DNA of 5,979 bases, taken from the NCBI GenBank assembly GCA_003695555.1, contig RFIU01000055.1, forward strand, positions 1 through 5,979, in the 5' to 3' direction. Each line of letters starts with the position of its first letter. The first letter of the stretch is position 1. Both the position numbers and the translations under genes were made by a program. The DNA comes from Alphaproteobacteria bacterium. Lineage in GTDB: Bacteria; Pseudomonadota; Alphaproteobacteria; Sphingomonadales; Rhodothalassiaceae. Positions 1 to 5,909 of the stretch are shown here, piece after piece. The notes beneath the pieces were generated by a model. That model ran no database searches, was not told where the DNA came from, and saw only the letters and a list, made by a program, of their open reading frames with translations.

Positions 1-527
1 ATCTGAACCCGTGCCACGCCTTCGACGACCGAGAGGCGATCGACGATGTTGCGCTCCGCGAAATCGGTCAGCGCCGGCCATGGACGTGCCGGCGAGGAAA
101 GCGAATACCACATGATCGGCCGGGTATCGCTGTCCACCTTCGCAATGCGCGGCGGATCCGCTTCTTCCGGCAGCCGCCCGATGACGCGGGCGATACGGTC
201 GCGCACGTCATTGGCGGCGGCATCGATATCGCGGGACAGCGTGAACTCGATGACGACGTTCGACTGCCCGTCGCGACTCGATGAGGAAATCGAGCGGATC
301 CCCTCGATGCCGGCGATCTGGTCTTCGATCGGCTTGGTGATGCGGGTCTCAACGACTGCCGCCGCAGCGCCCGGATAGCCGGTTTCCACCGAAACGACCG
401 GCGGATCGATGTTCGGCAGCTCGCGGACCGGCAGGCGAGAGAAGGCGATGATCCCGAGCACCACCAGCAGCAGGCTGATGACGGTCGCGAACACCGGTCG
501 CTTGACGGATACGTCTGACAGCCACAT
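1..527 (-). CDS. RND efflux pump inner-membrane subunit (HAE1/AcrB type), N-terminal part
   Basis: This is the first 175 codons of a proton-driven RND transporter; the 3' end lies beyond the left edge. Such pumps work as inner-membrane trimers that export drugs or other small molecules through an adaptor and an outer-membrane channel. The sequence shows the classic HAE1 start: a short cytoplasmic stretch with KRPVFA (residues 9-14), a first membrane helix at about 13-30, then LPVRELPNIDPP (32-43) and YPGA (about 51-54). The porter-domain signature follows, with TKPIEDQIAGIEGI and later RLPEEADPP. The ATG at 527-525 is chosen because AGGAGA lies 7 nt upstream and the protein begins as family members do. 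A full-length member has about 1,000-1,050 residues, so about five sixths is missing. It follows the adaptor gene on the same strand after 87 bp, so the two are probably co-transcribed. The substrate cannot be told from this part. Confidence 0.95.
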   Translation of the reverse strand, partial: MWLSDVSVKRPVFATVISLLLVVLGIIAFSRLPVRELPNIDPPVVSVETGYPGAAAAVVETRITKPIEDQIAGIEGIRSISSSSRDGQSNVVIEFTLSRDIDAAANDVRDRIARVIGRLPEEADPPRIAKVDSDTRPIMWYSLSSPARPWPALTDFAERNIVDRLSVVEGVARVQ

Positions 528-614
528 CGCCGATTCTCCTCATGGCGAACGCCCGCACCCACCACGCCGCGGACGAACGGGCGGTGTGCCCGGGCGCGCA
601 ATTCCCCGGGCGCC
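528..614 (-). repeat. GC-rich inverted repeat between adaptor and pump genes
   Basis: The 87-bp gap between the adaptor stop and the pump start contains a perfect 7-bp inverted repeat, GCCCGGG (588-594) and CCCGGGC (605-611), with a 10-nt loop. In the transcript this would form a strong hairpin. No U-tract follows on the minus strand, so it is not a standard intrinsic terminator. It could be an mRNA-stability or partial-attenuation element within the operon, or simply chance in GC-rich DNA. The CCCGGGCGC nonamer also occurs twice as a direct repeat (589-597 and 605-613). Confidence 0.4.
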
Positions 615-1700
615 CTATTGCCCGGTCGCCCCGCTCGGCAGCTTACGGGTGCGCACGACACGCACTTTCGCCCCCGGCCGCAGCCGCAGGATGCCTGCAA
701 CCACCACCCGCTCGCCAGCCTTCAGGCCTTCTCGGACCTCGACGAGTCCGGGCAGTCGGGTGCCGATGATGACCCGGCGCTGCTCGGCGACGTCTTCGTC
801 ATCGATGACGAAGACGTAATGTTCGCGCCCGATCAGCAGCAGCGCCTCTTCCGGCACCGCCGGGTTCTCGCGGCTGGCCCCCAGCACTTCGACGCTGAGC
901 AGCATGCCCGGGCGGATCATCCCCTCGTCATTGGGCAGCACGGCGCGCACCGTTACCGCACGGGTGACCGGATCGACCCGGGTCGCGATCGTTTCGATCT
1001 TCCCCTCGAAGACACGATCCGGCCAAGCTGCGGCGCGGGCACGGATGCGCTGGCCCGGGCGCAGAGCCGAGATGAAGCGTTCGGGTACCGAAAAGTCCAG
1101 CTTGATCGGCGTGACATCGTCGATCGTGGTGATCGTCGTTCCGGGCGAGACCAGAGCGCCGGGGCTGACCTGTCGCAGGCCGAGAACACCGTCGAACGGG
1201 GCCCGCACGACACGGTCGGCCAGCTGCGCGCGGGCGGCGGCAACCCGGGCACGTGCCTGAGCGACGTCCCGTTCGCGCTCGTCGAGCGTCGCACGCGAGG
1301 CATTGCCGCGGCGGACCAGATCGCGAGTGCGGGCGAGCTGCTGTTCGGCCTCCTTGAGCGCCGCTTCCGCCTCGCGCAAACGGGCTTCCTCTTCGCGGCG
1401 GTCGAATTCGACGAGAACGGTTCCCTTCTTCACCAGCTGGCCGTCCTGGAAATGGACCTTGTCAACGACCTCGGAAACCCGCGCCGTCAGCGTGACGGAT
1501 TCATTCGCCTTCGCCGTTCCCAACGCCTCGATCCGATCGACGAAGCGGACCGGTTGAACGACGACGACCTCGACCGGGACCGCGCCGCCCATGCGGCGAT
1601 GGTTTCCGCTGCCTTCGTGCGGTGCAAAGCGCAGCCACGCCGCGAAGGCGAACAATGCCAGAGCGGCCAAAATCAGCAGCCATTTGAAGCGGCGGTTCAT
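615..1700 (-). CDS. RND efflux periplasmic adaptor subunit (membrane fusion protein)
   Basis: This 361-aa protein is the periplasmic adaptor that would join the RND pump encoded next to an outer-membrane channel. The N-terminus has basic residues (MNRRFK) and one hydrophobic segment at about 7-26. There is no lipobox cysteine, so it is probably anchored by that helix. The domain order is typical: first half of the lipoyl domain at about 66-98 (QDGQLVKKGTVLVEFD), an Ala/Glu/Arg-rich coiled-coil hairpin at about 99-160, and the second lipoyl half at about 163-193 (VVRAPFDGVLG, then VSPGALVSPGT). A beta-barrel follows at about 198-275 with the IRPGM motif (residues 263-267), then a membrane-proximal domain to about 352. 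The length is normal for the family. The start lacks a strong Shine-Dalgarno; the closest candidate is AAGGG about 12 nt upstream. It is the first visible gene of the minus-strand operon and is divergent from the thiolase-like gene. Family assignment is firm; the exported compound is unknown. Confidence 0.95.
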   Translation of the reverse strand: MNRRFKWLLILAALALFAFAAWLRFAPHEGSGNHRRMGGAVPVEVVVVQPVRFVDRIEALGTAKANESVTLTARVSEVVDKVHFQDGQLVKKGTVLVEFDRREEEARLREAEAALKEAEQQLARTRDLVRRGNASRATLDERERDVAQARARVAAARAQLADRVVRAPFDGVLGLRQVSPGALVSPGTTITTIDDVTPIKLDFSVPERFISALRPGQRIRARAAAWPDRVFEGKIETIATRVDPVTRAVTVRAVLPNDEGMIRPGMLLSVEVLGASRENPAVPEEALLLIGREHYVFVIDDEDVAEQRRVIIGTRLPGLVEVREGLKAGERVVVAGILRLRPGAKVRVVRTRKLPSGATGQ

Positions 1701-1847
1701 GCGAGGAAGATACCCTTGTCATGCTCCGTTCGTGATCCGGGGACTTGATGCCGTAACTTGTCCCACCATGCAAGGAAAGCGGCGGGAATCTCCACTATGG
1801 TTCAGCCTGCGGTTTCCGGCAGCCGTGTACGGCATGAGCATCGCCCG

Positions 1848-1857
1848 ACGGTACCGT
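1848..1857. promoter_or_regulatory. Perfect 10-bp palindrome, candidate operator
   Basis: ACGGTACCGT is a perfect palindrome in the 271-bp region between the divergent adaptor and thiolase-like genes. It does not extend outward, since the flanking bases do not pair. The position would suit an operator acting on one or both divergent transcripts, but no regulator gene is visible in the window. I found no convincing -35/-10 pair on either strand of this region. Confidence 0.2.
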
Positions 1858-1880
1858 TCATGGCATGGAAGGAGAAGCAG

Positions 1881-1931
1881 ATGGAAAACGCCCCATCGCC
1901 CATCTTGCCGACAAGGGGGCGGACAGGATGA
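1881..1931 (+). CDS. Possible 16-aa upstream ORF or leader peptide
   Basis: A short ORF, MENAPSPILPTRGRTG, lies 40 bp upstream of the thiolase-like gene. It has a good Shine-Dalgarno (AAGGAGA, 1869-1875) five nt before its ATG. Its TGA at 1929-1931 overlaps another ATG (1928) in a third frame that reads into the thiolase-like gene. Its first residues (MENAP) resemble the start of the thiolase-like protein (MDENAP). The peptide has no run of one amino acid and no attached hairpin typical of attenuation. It could be a leader that affects translation of the next gene, a remnant of a duplicated start region, or chance. It is too short to test by coding statistics. Confidence 0.25.
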   Translation: MENAPSPILPTRGRTG

Positions 1932-1971
1932 GGTGGGACGGGACGAGCCTGAACGAATCGAGAGGAAAAGG

Positions 1972-3528
1972 ATGGACGAGAACGCACCTGTACTGGTTGG
2001 CATCGCACAGCTTACCCACCGGGCATCGGTTCTGGATGAGATACGCTCGCCTCAGGACCTGATGGCCGAAGCGGCGCGTTCCGCTCTTGCCGATGCCCGG
2101 GCCGATCGACAACTGTGCGAAGCGGTCGATCATCTGGCGGTGATCCGCACCTTCGCCGATTCCTCTCCGCAATTCGCCTCACCTTTCGGCGGACCGGAGA
2201 ATTATCCGGATGCCGTGGCCCGGCGGATCGGCTGCCGGCCTAAACATGCCTGGTACCCGATGGTCGGCGGCGACACGCCTCAGATGATGGTCTCCCTGCT
2301 CGCCGAACGTCTGCAGCGCGGTGAAGGGCGCGCCGCTCTGATCATCGCCGGCGAGGCAATGGCGGGACAGCGTCTGGCGAAGAAGGCGGGTGCGGCCCTC
2401 GACTGGCGCGAGGCGGCGGGCGAGGATGCGCCGGCGCTGCAGACCCCCGGCGATCCCCGCCCCGGGATGAGCCCGCACGAGCTCGCCCATGGCATTGCCG
2501 AGCCAACCCATGTCTATCCGCTCTTCGAAAGTGCCATCGCCGCCGCTGAAGGCCGCGCGATGAGCGTCCACCGGCAGCGCATCGGCAGCCTTTTCGCGCG
2601 ATTTTCGATGGTCGCCGCCGCCAACCCGCATGCCTGGGACTGCACCGCCCGCACGTCGGATGAGATCTGGCGCGAAGGTCCCGACAATCGGATGATCGCC
2701 TGGCCCTATACCCGCCGGCTGTGCGCGCAGATGTTCGTCGATCAGGCGGCCGCCGTGCTGCTCACTACGGTCGGCGAGGCACGCCGGCTTGCCATCCCGC
2801 CCGACCGCTGGGTCTTTCTTGCCGGCAGTGCGGAAGTGAGCGAGAAGTGGTTCCTTGCCGAACGCGTCGATTTCGCCCGCGCACCGGCCATCGAGGTCGG
2901 GGCACGGGCCGCCCTGGCGCAGGCCGGGATCGGTATCGACGAGATCGATCTTTTCGATCTCTACAGTTGTTTTCCGAGCGCCGTCGAGGTCGCGGCACGC
3001 GCCCTCGGCCTTGCCGAGGACGACCCGCGCGGCCTGACCGTCACCGGCGGCCTGCCCTTCTTCGGCGGACCCGGCAACGGCTATTCCCTCTTCGCGATCG
3101 CCGAGATGGCGGATCGTCTGCGCCGGCGGGACGAGCCCACCTTCGGCCTCATTACCGCCAATGGCTGGTACCTGACCAAGCATGCCTTCGGTGTCTATGC
3201 GAACCGGCCGCCGAAGGCCGCCTGGCATCGCCGGCCGTCAACCGACGCTCAGGCCCGCATCGACGCCCTTGCCGCGCCATCCTTCACCGAGACACCGGAA
3301 GGCGACGGTCTGGTCGAGGCGGCAACCGTGATCTTCGATCGCTCGGGCGCACCCCGCCACGGCCTGCTCTATGGCCGCCTCGGCAGCGACGGTGAAGGAC
3401 CCCGCTTCGTCGCGGTGACGGAACCGGGCGAGACATCCTCGCTTAAGGCCCTGATGGGCGAGCGGCCTGTTGGTCGGCCGCTTACCGTCCGCCGCCAGGG
3501 GCAACGCAATATCGCCCGGGTTTCCTGA
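1972..3528 (+). CDS. Thiolase-like protein, SCP2-thiolase/TLP1 type, with extra C-terminal domain
   Basis: This 518-aa protein has the two-lobed thiolase fold, but the active site of true thiolases (acetyl-CoA acetyltransferases) is missing. The opening PVLVGIAQLTHR (6-17) is the usual N-terminal strand. At 99-104 the sequence is GGDTPQ, where the nucleophilic Cys motif is expected. YSCFPSAVE (331-339) stands in for the HDCF/NEAFA motif. GGPGNGY (365-371) replaces the GHP motif, so its His is lost. ANGWYLTKH (from about 396) replaces the final CxG. Residues from about 437 form an additional domain with VIFDRSGAPRHGLLYGRL, matching the C-terminal domain of thiolase-like protein type 1. Members of that group bind CoA, but as I recall do not show normal thiolase activity. 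A role with acyl-CoA or lipid is an inference. The ATG at 1972 is chosen because AGAGG lies 6 nt upstream and the family N-terminus begins there; an in-frame extension to 1591 would run into the divergent adaptor gene. The gene may share a transcript with the EF-G-like gene 146 bp downstream. Confidence 0.85.
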   Translation: MDENAPVLVGIAQLTHRASVLDEIRSPQDLMAEAARSALADARADRQLCEAVDHLAVIRTFADSSPQFASPFGGPENYPDAVARRIGCRPKHAWYPMVGGDTPQMMVSLLAERLQRGEGRAALIIAGEAMAGQRLAKKAGAALDWREAAGEDAPALQTPGDPRPGMSPHELAHGIAEPTHVYPLFESAIAAAEGRAMSVHRQRIGSLFARFSMVAAANPHAWDCTARTSDEIWREGPDNRMIAWPYTRRLCAQMFVDQAAAVLLTTVGEARRLAIPPDRWVFLAGSAEVSEKWFLAERVDFARAPAIEVGARAALAQAGIGIDEIDLFDLYSCFPSAVEVAARALGLAEDDPRGLTVTGGLPFFGGPGNGYSLFAIAEMADRLRRRDEPTFGLITANGWYLTKHAFGVYANRPPKAAWHRRPSTDAQARIDALAAPSFTETPEGDGLVEAATVIFDRSGAPRHGLLYGRLGSDGEGPRFVAVTEPGETSSLKALMGERPVGRPLTVRRQGQRNIARVS

Positions 3529-3555
3529 AGACGCCGACCCGCATCCTCACGCCTC

Positions 3556-3584
3556 TTGCATCGTCCGCATCAAGGTCCGACAAT
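3556..3584 (+). promoter_or_regulatory. Weak candidate sigma-70 promoter for the EF-G-like gene
   Basis: TTGCAT (3556-3561) and GACAAT (3579-3584) are separated by 17 bp. The -10 box matches four of six consensus bases and the -35 box keeps the TTG. Transcription would start near 3591, leaving a leader of about 84 nt before the ATG at 3675. The 146-bp gap from the thiolase-like gene leaves room for a separate promoter, but such matches also arise by chance. Confidence 0.3.
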
Positions 3585-3662
3585 GCCCGGCAGTCGGGAC
3601 GGTGTCGCAGGGCGGCCCGCGCGCGATCGGCGAACGGCGTGGCCGCATGCGATCGAAGCATG

Positions 3663-3677
3663 GGAGGTGAAGGCATG
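3663..3677 (+). promoter_or_regulatory. Strong ribosome-binding site deciding the EF-G-like start
   Basis: GGAGGTGA (3663-3670) is a near-perfect Shine-Dalgarno. Its GGAGG core lies 7 nt before the ATG at 3675. It places the start at MAAQHGTR rather than at the in-frame upstream ATG at 3639, which has no comparable site. Confidence 0.8.
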
Positions 3678-5618
3678 GCCGCGCAGCACGGTACACGCGT
3701 GATGACGGTTCTGGGGCCGGCCGGCGTCGGCAAGACGACGCTGGTCGAAGCGCTTGCCGGTCTTGAAGGACAGGCGGCAAAACGAGAGGAAAGTGGGCCG
3801 CTCGGCATCTATCGGTTCTCCTATCTCGACGACCCGTGGATCGCGCTCGATGCGCCCGGCGCCGTTGATCTCGCACAGACCGCGCTTGATGCGCTTCAGT
3901 TCTCGGATATTGCGCTTGTCGTCGTGCCGCCGGATCCCGAACAGGCGGTACTCGCCGCACCGGCGATCCGGATGGTCGAGGATGCGGCGATCCCGGCGGT
4001 TCTCTTCATCAACCGGATCCGCGAATCGGAAGCGCGTCTTTCCGATCTCGTCGCTGCCCTGCAGCATTTTTCCAACCTTCCGCTGCTGGTCCGCCAGGTG
4101 CCGGTGCGCGAAGGCGACGAGGTGGTCGGCGCCGTCGATCTGATCTCCGAACGGGCCTGGCGCTACCGTCCCGGCGAGCCGTCGGCGCTGGTCGAGGTTC
4201 CCGCCGAGGTGCGCGAGCGCGAGGAACAGGCCCGCAGCGAACTGCTCGAGACTCTGGCCGACTTCGACGATACCCTGCTCGAACAGCTGATCGAGGACAA
4301 GGCGCCGCCCTCGGATGCGCTCTATGCGCTGTGTGCTAAGGTATTGCGCGAGGATCGGGCCTTTCCCGTCCTCTTCGGTGCCGCCGCCGAACATCACGGC
4401 CTCAACCGGCTGATGAAGGCGCTGCGCCATGAAGCACCGGAAGTCGCCGAAACCCGCGCCCATCGCCTGAACGAGGCGGCGCGGGCCGGGATCATCCACG
4501 CCCATCACGAAAAGCACCTCGGCAAGGTGGCGCTGCTGCGCGCGCTCAAGGGCGTCTTGAAGACCGGGGATATGGTCGGCGGCGTCAAGCTCGGGCAGAT
4601 GATGCCGGTGGCCGGCTCCGGCACGCTCGCCGAGCTGCCCGAAGGCGCAGTGGCGAAACTGGTCAAAACCGAGGCGCTGTCCACCGGCGCTGCCTATGAT
4701 GAAAAGGGCGAAGTGACGCTTGCCCATCCCGTCCCCGTCCTGGCGCCGCAGGCACGCGCGACCATCCATGCGAAGAACGCCAAGGACGAAGTCCGTCTCG
4801 GCGAGGCCCTGCAAAAGCTCGCCTCCGACGACCGCTCGCTGAAGGTCGGCCATGACGAGGCCGAAGGCGCCCTGATGATCGAGGGACAGGGCGATCTGCA
4901 CTTCCGCCGCGTCGCCGAGATGCTGGAAAAGGACTTCGGCATCGGTGTCGATCTCGGCACCAGCCGGCCGAGCTATCGCGAAACCGTCGCGCGCGCCGTT
5001 GACAAGCACTATCGCCACAAGAAGCAGACCGGCGGCGCTGGACAGTTCGCCGACATCAAGTTCAAGCTGAACCCGGCCCCGCGCGGCAGCGGCTTCCATT
5101 TCGAAGAGACGATCCACGGCGGCGCGGTGCCGCGCCAATACATCCCCTCGGTCGAGGCCGGCATGAAGGAAGGACTCGAGCGCGGGCCGCTCGGCTTCCC
5201 GGTGATCGACGTCGCGCTCACCCTCTATGATGGCCAGCATCATCCGGTGGACAGCTCCGACATGGCCTTCAAGATCGCCGGCATGATGGGCGTCCGCGAG
5301 GCGGTCAAGGAGGCCGGATCGGTGCTGCTCGAGCCGATCTACGAGGTCGCCTTCATCGTTCCCGACAGCTTCACCGGCGCGCTCAATCCGCGCATCGCGC
5401 AGCTCCATGGGCAGGTGCTCGGCTTCGAGCGGGACGCCGAACACGAAGGCTGGGAAATCCTCAAGGCGGAACTGCCCGGCCGGGCGCTCGATGCGCTCGT
5501 CGGCGAGATCCGCGGCGCCACGCAGGGGACCGGGCGCTTCGTCGCCGAATTCGACCGCTTTCAGGAGGTCTATGGCCGCGACGCCGACAACATCCTGAAG
5601 GAGATGGCGGCGGAATAG
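3675..5618 (+). CDS. Elongation factor G-like protein with a degenerate GTPase domain
   Basis: This 647-aa protein has the EF-G layout: G domain (about 1-255), domain II (about 263-355), domain III (about 363-430), domain IV (about 433-550) and domain V (about 551-640). Domains III-V are well kept: EGQGDLHF (403-410), YRETVARAV (434-442), HKKQTGGAGQF (448-458), PRQYIPSVE (486-494), SSDMAFKIA (527-535), LLEPIYEVAF (551-560) and LHGQVLGFE (577-585). The P-loop is present (GPAGVGKTT, 14-22). Other GTPase motifs are altered: the switch I region has no RGIT, G3 reads DAPGA (59-63) with Ala for the catalytic His, G4 reads NRIR (113-116) instead of NKxD, and G5 is Ala-Ala (236-237) instead of Ser-Ala. 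Normal EF-G has about 690-700 residues. It matches a family of EF-G-like paralogues rather than the housekeeping fusA, which normally lies beside rpsG/tufA. Ribosome binding is likely; translocase activity is doubtful. It lies 146 bp after the thiolase-like gene on the same strand. The start is set by GGAGGTGA. Confidence 0.9.
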   Translation: MAAQHGTRVMTVLGPAGVGKTTLVEALAGLEGQAAKREESGPLGIYRFSYLDDPWIALDAPGAVDLAQTALDALQFSDIALVVVPPDPEQAVLAAPAIRMVEDAAIPAVLFINRIRESEARLSDLVAALQHFSNLPLLVRQVPVREGDEVVGAVDLISERAWRYRPGEPSALVEVPAEVREREEQARSELLETLADFDDTLLEQLIEDKAPPSDALYALCAKVLREDRAFPVLFGAAAEHHGLNRLMKALRHEAPEVAETRAHRLNEAARAGIIHAHHEKHLGKVALLRALKGVLKTGDMVGGVKLGQMMPVAGSGTLAELPEGAVAKLVKTEALSTGAAYDEKGEVTLAHPVPVLAPQARATIHAKNAKDEVRLGEALQKLASDDRSLKVGHDEAEGALMIEGQGDLHFRRVAEMLEKDFGIGVDLGTSRPSYRETVARAVDKHYRHKKQTGGAGQFADIKFKLNPAPRGSGFHFEETIHGGAVPRQYIPSVEAGMKEGLERGPLGFPVIDVALTLYDGQHHPVDSSDMAFKIAGMMGVREAVKEAGSVLLEPIYEVAFIVPDSFTGALNPRIAQLHGQVLGFERDAEHEGWEILKAELPGRALDALVGEIRGATQGTGRFVAEFDRFQEVYGRDADNILKEMAAE

Positions 5619-5832
5619 CCGGACAGGCGGTGGAACGCTGACTTCGACCTGCGTTACGAGGTGGCCCGCACGCCCTGATCCGAAATTCCGGCGGTCTCGG
5701 ATGCCGAGGCCCCCTCGCCCGGTTCGGGAAGAGGATGGCGAAAACCGTGCTGCCGGCACCAGGCCCGAAATCCGGCCTCGGTCAGGACATCCTGGATGGG
5801 GGGAAAATCTTTCGCCCGGCGCCGACTGCGGC

Positions 5833-5838
5833 TTGACA
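5833..5838 (+). promoter_or_regulatory. TTGACA box, possible -35 element
   Basis: A perfect TTGACA lies 72 bp before the possible gene start at 5910, in a suitable place for its promoter. At spacings of 16-18 bp the -10 position reads like CACCCT and does not resemble TATAAT. If it is used, it would need an activator or a divergent -10. The box overlaps the first copy of the 12-bp direct repeat. Confidence 0.2.
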
Positions 5839-5876
5839 GGCGGGCGGGCGGGATCGCACCCTGCACAGGCGGGCGG
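5836..5876 (+). repeat. 12-bp direct repeat ACAGGCGGGCGG, two copies
   Basis: Exact copies lie at 5836-5847 and 5865-5876, 29 bp apart start to start. A partial copy, ACAGGCGG, occurs at 5623-5630, just after the EF-G-like stop. The first copy overlaps the TTGACA box. The pair may be a binding site for a regulator of the downstream gene, though low sequence complexity (GGC/GGG) makes chance recurrence easier. Confidence 0.45.
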
Positions 5877-5905
5877 AGACGGGGGCGACGGGACGAGAAG
5901 GGGGG
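5871..5905 (+). promoter_or_regulatory. G-quadruplex-type motif overlapping a ribosome-binding site
   Basis: Four G-runs fit the standard G3+N1-7 pattern: GGG 5871-5873, GGGGG 5881-5885, GGG 5890-5892 and GGGGGG 5900-5905, with loops of 7, 4 and 7 nt. The last run is the Shine-Dalgarno for the ATG at 5910. If folded in the mRNA, it would hide the ribosome-binding site. A second cluster, GG-C-GGG-C-GGG-C-GGG (5839-5852), lies just upstream. Confidence 0.35.
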
Positions 5906-5909
5906 AACG

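Larger units (their letters stand above)
5619..5909. other. Intergenic region with small hairpins, repeats and G-runs
   Basis: I see no convincing gene in these 291 bp. Small hairpins occur at 5696-5708 (CTCGG, 3-nt loop, CCGAG) and at 5713-5734 (CCTC-CCCG, 3-nt loop, CGGG-GAGG with a small internal loop). Neither is followed by a T-tract, so a factor-independent terminator for the EF-G-like gene is not evident. The right half carries a TTGACA box, a 12-bp direct repeat and dense G-runs. Possible reading frames on both strands lack ribosome-binding sites and recognisable domains. Confidence 0.5.

Noticed and set aside
618..1748. A 376-codon plus-strand frame opposite the adaptor gene
   Set aside because: No known domain and no ribosome-binding site. 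The minus strand clearly encodes the RND adaptor with all its domains in order.
1591..1971. N-terminal extension of the thiolase-like protein by 127 codons
   Set aside because: The extension overlaps the divergent adaptor gene, has no family similarity and lacks a ribosome-binding site. The ATG at 1972 has both a good site and the family N-terminus.
2179..3228. A 349-codon minus-strand frame opposite the thiolase-like gene
   Set aside because: It is an antisense shadow of the thiolase-like gene, with no domain or start signal.
3583..3702. A 39-codon frame overlapping the EF-G-like start, considered as a coupling leader
   Set aside because: Its ATG overlaps the candidate -10 box, so it would lie upstream of that transcript's start. 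Its composition is random-like, and the EF-G-like gene has its own strong ribosome-binding site.
5696..5734. Hairpins considered as a terminator for the EF-G-like gene
   Set aside because: The stems are short (5 and 4+4 bp) and no T-tract follows on either strand.
5654..5866. A 70-codon minus-strand frame with a GTG start
   Set aside because: Part of it reads like protein (for example FRAWCRQHGF), but there is no Shine-Dalgarno before the GTG and no domain I recognise. It lies in an otherwise non-coding stretch, so I do not call it.
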